A DNA stretch of 64,000 nucleotides, taken from contig NZ_FNGV01000018.1 in NCBI RefSeq assembly GCF_900103215.1, positions 38,238 through 102,237 of the forward strand. The letters are read 5' to 3'. This document shows, in pieces, positions 8,965 through 17,686 of the stretch. Origin of the DNA: Kriegella aquimaris. GTDB taxonomy: Bacteria; Bacteroidota; Bacteroidia; Flavobacteriales; Flavobacteriaceae. A model generated the notes under the pieces. The model made no database searches and was not told where the DNA came from. It saw only the letters and a program-made list of their open reading frames with translations. The position numbers were made by a program, and so were the translations under genes. How positions within the stretch are numbered: the stretch's first letter is position 1; every line of letters begins with the position of its first letter.

Positions 8965-9354
8965 TTAACTATCGGGAGCCAGTAATTTTTTTACCGAATT
9001 GGTAATTCCTTTTGCATCTAGAGTTATTATGGCAGTCGCTAGGGTTAAAACTGAAGTGGCCCTGTCCAGTACTTTTTGAACCCCTACCAATTTTTTATAG
9101 AGCTTTTTGGTTTCTAATGTTATGGTGTTAATTTGGGCCAATGACGTGGCAGCATCATCTAAGACCAAAATGGCAGATTGGGTATAGAGCTCCGTCGTAT
9201 GTGATAATGTCTGGGCGTGTAGTTCCTTGAGCCTTAGATTTTCTTCATTGGTAAGGTTTTCAAAGTTCTCGTAGCGATAATCGCCCAGAGCATTGGCCAT
9301 ATGTGCAAAATCATCGGCTAGGCGCTTTACTTGTTCGGCAGTCAATTTTCCCAT
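8965..9354 (-). CDS. Helical protein of unknown function, partner of a lipoprotein
   Basis: I do not recognise a family. The 129-residue protein begins with MGKLTAEQVKRLADDFAHMA, has no signal peptide, and is predicted to be all-helical. A moderately hydrophobic stretch near residues 98-114 (VLDRATSVLTLATAIITLDA) could be an amphipathic or weakly membrane-active helix. The gene follows the lipoprotein gene with a gap of only 2 bp, so the two are almost certainly translated from one mRNA and likely work together. There are no Cys residues. Confidence 0.65.
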   Translation of the reverse strand: MGKLTAEQVKRLADDFAHMANALGDYRYENFENLTNEENLRLKELHAQTLSHTTELYTQSAILVLDDAATSLAQINTITLETKKLYKKLVGVQKVLDRATSVLTLATAIITLDAKGITNSVKKLLAPDS

Positions 9355-9356
9355 GG

Positions 9357-10208
9357 CTATTGATTTTTATTGTTCAAGGAGCGTGACAAGTTTTTGAGTT
9401 GGGTGCCCTGTATAGCCAATTGCCCCTTTATCTCATCTTCGGTTAATTTGCTTATGCTGTTGTAAAGAATAGTATGACCCTCTGCAATGGTCTTTATTAC
9501 TTTAGAATATGTTTCAAGTTCTTCTTGCTTTGCAGTTAATTCCGATATACGTCTGAAGTAGTCTTCGGTGAACTTCGTGCGTTCATAGATTGACAGCTCA
9601 GTATTCGATATCAGGTCAAAATAGAAGCTTTTGATACTGTTTTTTTGCACTTCCATTTTTCCTATTAAATTGCCAGAGAGATTAAGGTCTAGAAAATGGA
9701 GCAAAGTTTGTAACGGTTCATTCGCCCGTGTCACATATTCTTTTATTTTTTTTCTTCGGTAACCATCGGTAAACGCTCTAAGAATAATGGTAGAAATACT
9801 TGAATAGGCTTTTACATCTGTCTCTTTCAGCGATAGAGAACCATAATCTCCAGTTGCCAAGGTCTGCGTAAGTTCTTCTGTTTTGTAATTGGTAAGCTGA
9901 TTTTTAGAAATATCGGTAAGGCCGTAGAAATAATCTCGGGTACTACTGTAAATCAATGTGGTAATACTATCGGCCTTTTTATCGGCAGTACATACACAAG
10001 TCTGACCATGTATTTTTAGTTTCTCAATACCTTTTTGAAGGCATTCATCTGTGCAGTTTCTTTCAAAGTTATAGGAAAGAGCTTCGAATTTTTCAATGCC
10101 TTCGATTGAAGACTCCGAGAATTCACCAACGTGCTTTAAATTTACACAGCTCGTTGAGGTGATGGCGGCTAGAATTAAAACAAGAATATTCGATAGTAGT
10201 TTTTGCAT
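9357..10208 (-). CDS. Lipoprotein of unknown function
   Basis: A 283-residue protein with a lipoprotein signal (MQKLLSNILVLILAAITSTSC; Cys at residue 21). The mature part is helical and charged, with an N-terminal cluster of Cys (CTDECLQKG, CVC) within about 40 residues that could form disulfides or bind metal, a basic patch (GYRRKKIKEYVTRA), and a long C-terminal helical region (SELTAKQEELETYSKVIKTI) that may be a coiled coil. It belongs to no family I can name. It is the first gene of a two-gene unit with the helical protein at 8965-9354. The start is well placed because the signal peptide begins at the ATG. Confidence 0.7.
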   Translation of the reverse strand: MQKLLSNILVLILAAITSTSCVNLKHVGEFSESSIEGIEKFEALSYNFERNCTDECLQKGIEKLKIHGQTCVCTADKKADSITTLIYSSTRDYFYGLTDISKNQLTNYKTEELTQTLATGDYGSLSLKETDVKAYSSISTIILRAFTDGYRRKKIKEYVTRANEPLQTLLHFLDLNLSGNLIGKMEVQKNSIKSFYFDLISNTELSIYERTKFTEDYFRRISELTAKQEELETYSKVIKTIAEGHTILYNSISKLTEDEIKGQLAIQGTQLKNLSRSLNNKNQ

Positions 10209-10330
10209 GAAAGTGCTTGTATAGAAGTTGGCAACATCAATTGTTACAATTTAAAAATAAAGCTGCACTTTTCTTACATAACATCTAAAAAATTAGGGTG
10301 CGTTGTTTGTGCGTTGATGAAAAAAAGGCA

Positions 10331-10364
10331 AAAAAAAACCTCCCATATTCAAGGGAGGTTTTTA
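10331..10364 (-). terminator. Intrinsic terminator of the peroxiredoxin gene
   Basis: AACCTCCC and GGGAGGTT arms around an 8-base loop, with a T run on the minus strand. The A/T flanks on both sides would let it act in both directions. Confidence 0.8.
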
Positions 10365-10384
10365 ATAAATTATTTTCCGTACGA

Positions 10385-11023
10385 CTATGCGGTCGGATCC
10401 GGAGTCATTCGCAAGTAAGGTTTAATTTCTTTAACGCCTTTTGAGAACATTTGTTTCGCATCTTCGGTTGAAATCGCTGGGCTAACTACGACATCTTCAC
10501 CATTTTTCCAATTAGCTGGTGTCGCCACTTTATGGTTTGCCGTTAATTGCAACGAGTCGATTACGCGTAAAAGTTCGTAAAAATTACGACCTGTCGAGGC
10601 AGGGTATGTAATCATCAATTTTACCGTTTTGTCAGGTGCAATAATAAATACCGAACGTACCGTAAGACTATTGTCCGCTTTTGGGTGAATCATGTCATAG
10701 AGGTCAGAAACCTTTTTATCCTCATCGGCAATAATCGGAAAGTTTACCTTGGTATGCTCAACTTCATTAATGTCTTTTATCCACTCGTTATGTGATGCGG
10801 CCCCATCAACACTTAACGCCAACATTTTTACATTGCGTTTGTCAAAATCATCCTTAAATTTTGCCGCAGTACCTAATTCGGTAGTACATACCGGTGTGAA
10901 ATCAGCAGGATGCGAAAATAAAATACCCCAGCTGTCACCGAGATAGTCATATAAATTTATCATTCCTACGGAACTGTCAGCCGTGAAATCAGGGGCTTTG
11001 TCGCCCAATCGTATTGTTGCCAT
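10385..11023 (-). CDS. 1-Cys (Prdx6-type) peroxiredoxin
   Basis: A 212-residue cytoplasmic peroxidase that reduces H2O2 and organic or lipid hydroperoxides. The peroxidatic site is HPADFTPVCTTELG (PxxxTxxC) near residues 39-52. The long C-terminal part (LRVIDSLQLTANHKVATPANW, then the PAISTEDAKQMFSKGVKEIKPYLR tail) is typical of the Prdx6 group, which has no resolving Cys; no other Cys is seen. Length agrees with the family (about 210-220). A -7 element lies upstream and a terminator downstream, so it is expressed alone. Confidence 0.94.
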   Translation of the reverse strand: MATIRLGDKAPDFTADSSVGMINLYDYLGDSWGILFSHPADFTPVCTTELGTAAKFKDDFDKRNVKMLALSVDGAASHNEWIKDINEVEHTKVNFPIIADEDKKVSDLYDMIHPKADNSLTVRSVFIIAPDKTVKLMITYPASTGRNFYELLRVIDSLQLTANHKVATPANWKNGEDVVVSPAISTEDAKQMFSKGVKEIKPYLRMTPDPTA

Positions 11024-11058
11024 AGTCGTATTGTTTAAATGGATTAATTGTTATCCTA

Positions 11059-11066
11059 CAAAATTA
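11059..11066 (-). promoter_or_regulatory. -7 element of the peroxiredoxin gene
   Basis: TAATTTTG on the minus strand matches TAnnTTTG and lies about 35 bases before the ATG at 11023. Confidence 0.5.
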
Positions 11067-11205
11067 GTAGATTAAGTGGAAAATACTTCATTTTAAGGTT
11101 AAAAATGTATTAAAATTTACTTCTCCCTATTTTCATATTTGTGTGCCATAGCGATAGATTGGAGATTTTTTAAATATGTTGGTAGAACTTCATTAATTTT
11201 AGGTC

Positions 11206-11751
11206 ATGAGAAACAATACCTTAGAAGAACTTCGCTATCCTATCGGTCATTTTGCTATGCCCGATGACATCACAGACCTAGAAGTGAAAGATTGGTTAGC
11301 ACAATTGGAAGCATTGCCCATAGTGTTGGAAGATTTGGTCAAAAACCTTTCCGAAACACAGTTGGATACACCGTATCGACCTGGTGGGTGGACGGTTCGC
11401 CAGGTAGTGCACCACATAGCAGATAGCCACCACCATAGTTACATTCGTTTCAAGTGGGCGCTTACTGAAAACAAACCTATTATTAAGGCGTATGACGAAA
11501 AGGTATGGGCCAGTTTAGAAGATGCCGTTTCTGCCCCGATAGAACTGTCGATTGCCCATATAAAAAGCATTCATGCAAAACTGGTTTATCTGCTAGGGAG
11601 TCTGCGGGATGACGATTTAGAAAAAGTGTATATTCACCCCGATGGAAATGTGAAAGTTTCGGTGAAAGAGAATATTGGAAGATATGCATGGCACGGCAAT
11701 CACCATTGTGCACATATTGAAAGACTGATACGCAGGGAAGGTTGGGTTTAA
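11206..11751 (+). CDS. YfiT-like DinB family putative metal-dependent hydrolase
   Basis: A 181-residue DinB-fold four-helix bundle of the YfiT/bacillithiol-transferase type. The metal-binding His triad is visible: VRQVVHHIADSHHHSYIRFK in the second helix and GRYAWHGNHHCAHIERL near the C-terminus. The N-terminus (LEELRYPIGHFAMPDD) is the signature of YfiT homologues. The family binds a divalent metal and transfers or hydrolyses low-molecular-weight thiol conjugates; the thiol used in this organism is not evident. It is convergent with the downstream thioredoxin-fold gene. Confidence 0.9.
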   Translation: MRNNTLEELRYPIGHFAMPDDITDLEVKDWLAQLEALPIVLEDLVKNLSETQLDTPYRPGGWTVRQVVHHIADSHHHSYIRFKWALTENKPIIKAYDEKVWASLEDAVSAPIELSIAHIKSIHAKLVYLLGSLRDDDLEKVYIHPDGNVKVSVKENIGRYAWHGNHHCAHIERLIRREGWV

Positions 11752-11792
11752 CACCCGATAGGCCCAAAATTCAGCACTTCCTATCCCTTGGC

Positions 11793-12350
11793 TTATTTTA
11801 TCCATTTGATATTACATCCGATACTTGGCTTTTGATCTGGGTTTATTTCAAGCCCTGCCAATAGGGCATCCATAGCGTTGCGTAGGTCGTATCCGTTCAG
11901 GGGAATACCATTTCCGGGTCTCGAATCGTCCAATTGTCCCCGGTATACCAGTTTTAAATCCTTATCGAATAAATAAAAATCAGGGGTGCATGCCGCATCG
12001 TACGATCGGGCTACTTCTTGGCTTTTGTCATACAAATAAGGAAATGTATAGCCCTCCTCTTGGGCAGTTCGCGCCATAAGCTCAGGAGCATCTTCCGGAT
12101 AATTTTCAGCGTCATTACTGGAAATAGCAATAAAACCAATTCCCTTTGCCTGATATTTCCGTCCCAATTGAGAAATTTCTGGGTTCACATGTTTTACGAA
12201 AGGGCAGTGGTTGCAGATAAACATAACTAGCGTTCCCCTGTCTCCTTTTAAATCATGAAGGGCTTGTGTTTTTTTAGAAACGGTATCAAACAAATGAAAT
12301 GATGGGGCTTGCGTTCCCAAAGGTAACATGTTGCTGGGTGTTCGTGCCAT
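11793..12350 (-). CDS. Peroxiredoxin-like thioredoxin-fold protein (CNHCP motif)
   Basis: A 185-residue protein with an AhpC/TSA-redoxin fold. The active-site loop is MFICNHCPFVKHVNPEI, a CxxC motif at the N-terminus of helix 1, and RGQLDDSRPGNGIPLNGYDLRNAMDALL is the conserved C-terminal block of this widespread family (often annotated as redoxin or alkyl hydroperoxide reductase). There is no signal peptide. The likely role is thiol-disulfide exchange or peroxide reduction; the substrate is unknown. A small perfect hairpin (CCATCA/TGATGG, about 12380-12395) lies in the leader. Confidence 0.88.
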   Translation of the reverse strand: MARTPSNMLPLGTQAPSFHLFDTVSKKTQALHDLKGDRGTLVMFICNHCPFVKHVNPEISQLGRKYQAKGIGFIAISSNDAENYPEDAPELMARTAQEEGYTFPYLYDKSQEVARSYDAACTPDFYLFDKDLKLVYRGQLDDSRPGNGIPLNGYDLRNAMDALLAGLEINPDQKPSIGCNIKWIK

Positions 12351-12569
12351 ATTTTTAATTTTAGTAACTGCTACATATGACCATCACCAATGATGGTTTT
12401 TACTAACATACGAACAAAGCGTCAGAATTAAAAGTAATTTAAAACACTTGTTTTTTTATTGCACATTGGTTAACTTAAAGAACCCGTTTCAACGCTCCGT
12501 CCGTGACGGAATTTCTGTTTCCGAATCGGTAGAAAATGCACGCACGTATAACCTTAAATTACGCATATC

Positions 12570-12875
12570 ATGGATAATTCATACACATCATTAGCGGAGG
12601 CAATTACCAATTTACAATTAGAAGGTTTTACCGCAGATTTTAATTTATGCGATGCGGGTGTAGAAAACAAACATAAAAAAGAAGTGCACTCCGGCGATGA
12701 TCTCAATGTGGTCAAGTACTATCGATTCGAGGGGATGAGTGACCCAGATGATAATACGGTATTGTACGTGATAGAGACGAACTCCGGAGAAAAAGGGCTG
12801 CTTATGGATGCTTACGGAGCTTATTCTGGCAATGTGTCAAAAGAACTAATGGACAAGCTTAAAATGTCGAGATGA
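12570..12875 (+). CDS. Small conserved flavobacterial protein
   Basis: A 101-residue soluble acidic protein (MDNSYTSLAEAITNLQLEGF...). Similar small proteins occur widely in Bacteroidota and are sometimes labelled phosphoribosylpyrophosphate synthetase; nothing in this sequence supports that (no PRPP loop). The pattern of a helix (SLAEAITNLQLEG), a strand-rich middle (VVKYYRFEG, TVLYVIETNSGEKGLLMDAYGAY) and a short final helix suggests an alpha/beta fold. Function is unknown. The start is the only ATG giving the conserved N-terminus. Confidence 0.75.
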   Translation: MDNSYTSLAEAITNLQLEGFTADFNLCDAGVENKHKKEVHSGDDLNVVKYYRFEGMSDPDDNTVLYVIETNSGEKGLLMDAYGAYSGNVSKELMDKLKMSR

Positions 12876-12957
12876 TGAAGCCTTGAGACGAATTGGATTT
12901 TTAGAAGGCCGAAATGCGCAACTTGAAAATTATTCTGATTCTTACAAATAAAACATA

Positions 12958-13132
12958 TGAAGTGAAAAGCTACTACAAGCTGTAAAAACCTATCTAAAAA
13001 ATGCACTTTCTGATCCGCAGTTAACGATTACTTCTTACTTTTCGAAAACTCAAACAATCGATTTTATGCCCGAATGTCTTATCTTGGGAGCAGCGTAAAA
13101 AAATGGGACTATCCTGTTTTAATTGTGAATAG
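12958..13132 (+). pseudogene. Possible decayed coding remnant
   Basis: Between the 101-residue gene and the BASS transporter two frames give protein-like but startless stretches: about 45 residues containing KLLQAVKTYLKNALSDP and ending PECLILGAA, and a shifted frame ending with CPNVLSWEQRKKMGLSCFNC just before the transporter start. Two Cys-containing ends in overlapping frames could reflect an old gene broken by indels. No start codon or similarity is evident, so this is tentative. Confidence 0.25.
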
Positions 13133-14086
13133 GTGTTCTTAGTACGCTCAAAATCTCCAATTTTTTTGACAGAAACAACTTTAGATAACGTACAAATCAA
13201 CTTTGATGATCAAACGCTATGGATACTGAACTTGGCCTTGGCCTTGGTCATGTTCGGTATTGCCTTAGATATTTCAGTAACGGACTTTAAACACTTACTG
13301 AAAAGGCCTAAACCTGTTTTTACCGGGGTTTTTAGTCAGTTTGTATTGTTGCCGGCGGTAACCTTTATATTGGTTTGGGCGATTGAACCCTTGCCGAGCA
13401 TAGCGCTCGGAATGTTTATGGTCGCCGCATGTCCGGGTGGTAATATCTCGAATTTTATTACGCATTTAGCAAAGGGCAATACCGCCTTGTCGGTCAGCCT
13501 GACTGCGGTGGCTACGTTGCTCGCCGTTTTCATGACCCCATTGAACCTGCAATTGTGGGGTTCGTTGTATGCCCCGACATCGGCATTGTTGCAAGAGGTG
13601 GCCATAGCACCTTTCGAAATGGTAAAACTCGTGTCTTTGCTATTGGGTGTACCATTACTTCTGGGAATGGGTCTACATCATATCAGACCGGTGATGGCAA
13701 AGAAGATGGCGAAGATATTAAAAGCGGTTTCTTTACTCTTTTTTGTTGTTTTGATATTTTTGGCGCTTTACAACAACCGCGATATATTTATGGATTATAT
13801 CTTTTACGTCTTTTGGATAGTGGTACTTCATAATGTCATAGCCTTTGCTACAGGTTTTTCCTTAGCAAATTTTATGGGGCTGTCGCAAAGAGATATCAGA
13901 AGTATAACGATTGAGACGGGAATACAAAACTCGGGTTTGGGACTTTTGCTGATTTTTACTTTTTTCGATGGCCTTGGCGGAATGGCGTTACTTGCTGCAT
14001 TTTGGGGTATTTGGCATTTGGTTTCAGGTTTGTTGTTGGCGTTTTTCTGGGGCTTTAAACCTGTTGAAAAAGAAAAGTTGGCTTGA
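13133..14086 (+). CDS. BASS family (bile acid:sodium symporter) transporter
   Basis: A polytopic inner-membrane protein of up to 317 residues with about nine or ten hydrophobic segments. GMFMVAACPGGNISNFITHLAKGNTALSVSLTAVAT is the BASS core containing the discontinuous helix that binds Na+, and IRSITIETGIQNSGLGLLL is the second conserved crossover (ExGxQNxxLA). The family imports organic anions with Na+; the substrate here is unknown. No ATG fits the N-terminus: translation must begin at GTG 13133 or TTG 13166, the latter giving a shorter N-terminus just before the first helix. The stop overlaps the PlsC start, indicating coupling. Confidence 0.92.
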   Translation: MFLVRSKSPIFLTETTLDNVQINFDDQTLWILNLALALVMFGIALDISVTDFKHLLKRPKPVFTGVFSQFVLLPAVTFILVWAIEPLPSIALGMFMVAACPGGNISNFITHLAKGNTALSVSLTAVATLLAVFMTPLNLQLWGSLYAPTSALLQEVAIAPFEMVKLVSLLLGVPLLLGMGLHHIRPVMAKKMAKILKAVSLLFFVVLIFLALYNNRDIFMDYIFYVFWIVVLHNVIAFATGFSLANFMGLSQRDIRSITIETGIQNSGLGLLLIFTFFDGLGGMALLAAFWGIWHLVSGLLLAFFWGFKPVEKEKLA

Positions 14087-15126
14087 AGGAGATAGGATAT
14101 AATTTAACAAGATTTTGGATCAAGTGCGGACTGTATTTGTATTTCGGGAGGATAAAAATTTCAGGTCTGGCCCATGTGCCGAGTGACAAGCCGTTACTAT
14201 TTTTACCCAATCATCAAAGTGCCTTGCTCGATGTATTATTGATTGGCATGAAATGCAACAGGAAACCTTATTTTCTAACTAGATCTGACGTATTTAAAAG
14301 TAATCTTCTAAAAACTGTTTTCAATTTCTTTCAAATGATTCCGGTTTACCGCATTCGCGACGGACGGGAATCGTTAAAAAACAATCAAGAGGTCTTCGAA
14401 TATTGTGCTCGATTGTTGCAAGAAAATAATGCTATTGTGATGTTCCCGGAGGCCAACCATAATCTGCAGCGCCGCGTTCGTCCCTTGAGCAAGGGTTTTA
14501 CAAGAATTTTATTTAATGCACTTGAAAGGCGGCCTGAATTGGATATTCGACTGGTGCCTGTCGGATTAAATTATAGGGATGCTAAAAGATTCCCCGATCG
14601 GGTAGCGGTATGCTACGGGGAAGCTATTGCAGTTCAAAAATTATATGACCCTGAAGATCTTGGTAGATCGGTGGATCGAATTAAAAGCGAAGTTTCCAAT
14701 GGTCTAAAGACCCTGACCACCCATATTGAAGATAAAAGTAAGTATCACCATACTGAGGAAAAGCTGAACGCATTAGATGTCGATTATTTAAATCCGCAAC
14801 AAGCGAATGCGATCTTGGCATCTTTGGAAAGTTCAAATTCGGAACACATACGGAAACCAAAACCGATATCAGAGCCCAAAATTTTAAAGGTACTTTTCGT
14901 GCTATTAAATTTCCCGGTGTGGTTGTTATGGATCTTGACTTTAAAACCGAAAGTACCCGAAATGGAGTTTATGGGCACCTTTCGGTTCGCTTTTGCCATG
15001 CTGGTTTATCCAGTTTATTATCTTTTGCTATTCTTGGCCGTAGCACTTATTTGGGGCGGATCAATCGGTTTATTGGTAGTTGCTGCACTGTTTTTGTTTA
15101 ATGTGGTGTATGTTCGAGTAGGTTGA
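14083..15126 (+). CDS. PlsC-type lysophospholipid acyltransferase
   Basis: A 347-residue membrane acyltransferase that begins at a TTG overlapping the transporter stop. The catalytic motif is PNHQSALLDVLL, with His and Asp separated by five residues (HX5D), a variant I associate with Bacteroidota GPAT/PlsC homologues rather than the classical HX4D. IPVYRIRDG and VMFPEANHNLQRRVRPLSKGF are the next acyltransferase blocks. Two hydrophobic helices (about residues 270-290 and 305-340) close the protein and anchor it in the membrane. It probably acylates lyso- or glycerol-phosphate substrates in phospholipid synthesis. Confidence 0.9.
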   Translation: MKEIGYNLTRFWIKCGLYLYFGRIKISGLAHVPSDKPLLFLPNHQSALLDVLLIGMKCNRKPYFLTRSDVFKSNLLKTVFNFFQMIPVYRIRDGRESLKNNQEVFEYCARLLQENNAIVMFPEANHNLQRRVRPLSKGFTRILFNALERRPELDIRLVPVGLNYRDAKRFPDRVAVCYGEAIAVQKLYDPEDLGRSVDRIKSEVSNGLKTLTTHIEDKSKYHHTEEKLNALDVDYLNPQQANAILASLESSNSEHIRKPKPISEPKILKVLFVLLNFPVWLLWILTLKPKVPEMEFMGTFRFAFAMLVYPVYYLLLFLAVALIWGGSIGLLVVAALFLFNVVYVRVG

Positions 15127-15164
15127 TTTTCATATCTTCAATAGCGGTATAGCCTTTATAAAGC

Positions 15165-15184
15165 ATGGAAAATTAGCTTTCCAT
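15165..15184 (+). terminator. Weak hairpin after the plsC-like gene
   Basis: ATGGAAA and TTTCCAT arms (7 bp, 6-base loop) lie 39 bp after the stop. The T tract is poor, so termination is uncertain. Confidence 0.3.
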
Positions 15185-15295
15185 TTCTGACTTGACACCG
15201 AAAAAGTCTTTAAAAGAAGGGGGAATAAAATTCTTCTTTGCTGAATTAACGGCTTGTGCAATGGTTATTTTGTTCGTAGTCGAAATTGTTAAACC

Positions 15296-17641
15296 TTAAA
15301 ATATTTTCATAAACCCAATATTATCAATAGCGACTACCCCGCTTTCATTTTTATCAAAAATAAATTTAATGTTTTCTATGTTGGAGAGATTAAAGTTTGG
15401 ATTGATTTTTTGAAAGTCATTAACTGGAAAATAGAATGTTTGAAATACCATTTCTGACTGTTTGTCGTCTTTGATGAATCCAGTTTTCGTAATAATCACT
15501 TCAATTTCTCTTTGTAAAGGAGAAAATTTACTCAAGGGAAAAGAGACTTCTTGCCCAGAAGAGTCACTTAGTTGAATGGTGAAATCTATAGGCTTTTCGG
15601 CCTTCATTTTGTCTTCTTTATCTTCTTTTTTTTCATCATCGTTTTTATTAGTATCCTCATTTTTCTTGTTACTATTGTTTTTTACCCATTTCCCTTCTGA
15701 TTTGGGGTTGGCGGATTCCTTAGATTCTGCCATTGAGAAAACCAAAACTGAAGAAGAATCTAAAGATGTTGAAGAAAGACTCATAGTGTAGCTAGCAATA
15801 AGAGAGTCCGGAACTGATTCAATCGATTTCTTTTTGTTTTCAATATCATAATACCAACCCGCGATAAGGGCTCTACTTCCTTTTTTCTCCCATTTGAGTT
15901 TTATTTCTTGCTCACGCCAAACGGATAGGTTCTTGGTATTAACTTTTCCACCATCACATGTCATTGTAGAAACATCAAAGTCTTCATCAAAATTGGCAAC
16001 AGTCTTTAAATTAGAATCCTCGAATTGGTTCAAGTAGATAGTTTCGGGAAGCCAGGCTTTACCTACTCTAGAATCTACAAATAGAGGTAGGTACTCGTTT
16101 TTATTTCTTAATGTTATATCTAAGAAAGAACTAATATAGACCTGTGCAATTTTTATTTGATTTTCAGCAGAAATCAGTTGTTTGAGATTAAGAAGGCCCA
16201 AAAAAGGATTATAGGTATCGTTGTTGCCCCAGACTGTATTAAATTGGCCATGATTAGCCCCATAAATATAAAGTCCCGATTTAAAATGATAAAGACTGTC
16301 CTTAAAAGTTATTCTTTCATACTGTTGAGAGCCCATATAAGAGCTAACATCTGCGTCTTGTGATCCATGAATTACAAAATAGTCAATATCCTCTATTTCT
16401 GTTCTACTTCCTGCTGGTTCATATTGCCCGTCCATCGGAGCTATTGCTACAATCGATTTTATATTAAAATTGTAATCAAATTTAATTGAAGCATCATCTG
16501 GATAAAACGGTAGTTTATTAAACATCGCGGCATGAGCAACGGCTTCGCCACCTCTTGAGTGGCCAATAAGTGCCAATTTGGAAGTATCAATTTTTTCATA
16601 AAACAGGTTGTCTTCTTTCTTATTCCATTCATGCCAAACCTTTAGATGCTCGAGTAATAACCATCCCCGTGCATCATTTTCCTTAGCTAATGCTCCAAAA
16701 TGTGAACCATTTATAAAATTCTGATCTACCGATGCGAGAATTATTCCTTTGGAAGCCAGTAATTCTCCAAGATATTCATATCCAGCATCTGAATAATAAT
16801 GCATATCCACAGCTCCGTGGACAATAAGAGCCAAAGGAAAAGGACCTTCTCCATCAGGATACCAAACACGAGCATTTAAAGGCAGAGATCTGGAATCGAA
16901 TCCGAAGTATTTTTCACTATACCAACCGCCTAAGCCTTTCCAATTATCAATAAAGGCAAGGCCGTTAACAGAATCAGTTTTAATATTGACTTCTGCCCCA
17001 TATTCTGGTCGGTGTAAGTCCTTCCCACTTCCATACGTTAATGTCCTTACTGTGTAAAAACCTTTTTCGGAAGGAGAAATCGCCCTTATTTGTTGAATGT
17101 TTGAATCAGAGGATAGTGCTGCATTTGTAATTGGATCAACATCAAAACCATCTTGATAATATAAAACCCCAAGCGCAATGAATCCGCCAAAACCTATAAT
17201 TGTTCCCAAACCTGTAATAATCTTTTTCGACTTTGATAAATTTTGATATTTGGTTCTTTTCAAAACTAATATAACAGCTCCACAAAGTGACGCCAAAACT
17301 ATAATTAAAGCAGAGATAATCGATTTAGAGCTCATAAAAATCAGCAATGGCCACGTGATAAAAAGTGCCAATTTGTAAAAAGCTGGCACATTATTTAAAA
17401 GTTTGAGAACCCATCTAATCACAAAGGCAAACAATATGACAGCTAGAACAACGACCAAGCTTAATAAGAGTATCCATGGATCATTAAGCTTGTTATAAAT
17501 TCTAATAGAGTATACTAGCCAAAAAAATGCTGTTGTCGTCAGCAAACCTAATGAAGCCCCTTTTACCGCATTCTTTCCGGGTGTGATAGCTTTGATTTGA
17601 ATATTTATCCATTGGATAATCTGTTTGTGTTTCTGCTTCAT
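15296..17641 (-). CDS. Membrane-anchored alpha/beta hydrolase with charged linker
   Basis: A 781-residue protein in three parts. Residues 1-165 contain about five hydrophobic helices. Residues about 200-530 are an alpha/beta hydrolase of the chlorophyllase/PAF-acetylhydrolase type: LIVHGAVDMHY is the oxyanion region and LIGHSRGGEAVAHA carries nucleophile S362; HGSQDADV and the His in YIYGANHGQF are candidates for the acid and base. A beta-rich domain follows, interrupted by a low-complexity Lys/Glu/Asp/Asn run (about residues 655-690). The C-terminus (SNIENIKFIFDKNESGVVAIDNIGFMKIF) resembles a carbohydrate-binding-like jelly roll. The substrate is unknown. It is 45 bp downstream of the M14 gene on the same strand. 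Confidence 0.85.
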   Translation of the reverse strand: MKQKHKQIIQWINIQIKAITPGKNAVKGASLGLLTTTAFFWLVYSIRIYNKLNDPWILLLSLVVVLAVILFAFVIRWVLKLLNNVPAFYKLALFITWPLLIFMSSKSIISALIIVLASLCGAVILVLKRTKYQNLSKSKKIITGLGTIIGFGGFIALGVLYYQDGFDVDPITNAALSSDSNIQQIRAISPSEKGFYTVRTLTYGSGKDLHRPEYGAEVNIKTDSVNGLAFIDNWKGLGGWYSEKYFGFDSRSLPLNARVWYPDGEGPFPLALIVHGAVDMHYYSDAGYEYLGELLASKGIILASVDQNFINGSHFGALAKENDARGWLLLEHLKVWHEWNKKEDNLFYEKIDTSKLALIGHSRGGEAVAHAAMFNKLPFYPDDASIKFDYNFNIKSIVAIAPMDGQYEPAGSRTEIEDIDYFVIHGSQDADVSSYMGSQQYERITFKDSLYHFKSGLYIYGANHGQFNTVWGNNDTYNPFLGLLNLKQLISAENQIKIAQVYISSFLDITLRNKNEYLPLFVDSRVGKAWLPETIYLNQFEDSNLKTVANFDEDFDVSTMTCDGGKVNTKNLSVWREQEIKLKWEKKGSRALIAGWYYDIENKKKSIESVPDSLIASYTMSLSSTSLDSSSVLVFSMAESKESANPKSEGKWVKNNSNKKNEDTNKNDDEKKEDKEDKMKAEKPIDFTIQLSDSSGQEVSFPLSKFSPLQREIEVIITKTGFIKDDKQSEMVFQTFYFPVNDFQKINPNFNLSNIENIKFIFDKNESGVVAIDNIGFMKIF

Positions 17642-17686
17642 ATTTGAGGAAGGGTCAGTTTGATTGCTAACGAATAAATAGAACTA

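Noticed and set aside
10203..10418. 71-codon frame on the plus strand between the lipoprotein and peroxiredoxin genes
   Set aside because: It runs through the peroxiredoxin terminator and overlaps the end of that gene on the opposite strand; composition is not protein-like.
15296..17641. Frameshift or gene fusion artefact in the long hydrolase gene because of the low-complexity run
   Set aside because: The frame is continuous and both flanks read as ordered protein, so the run is more likely a real linker.
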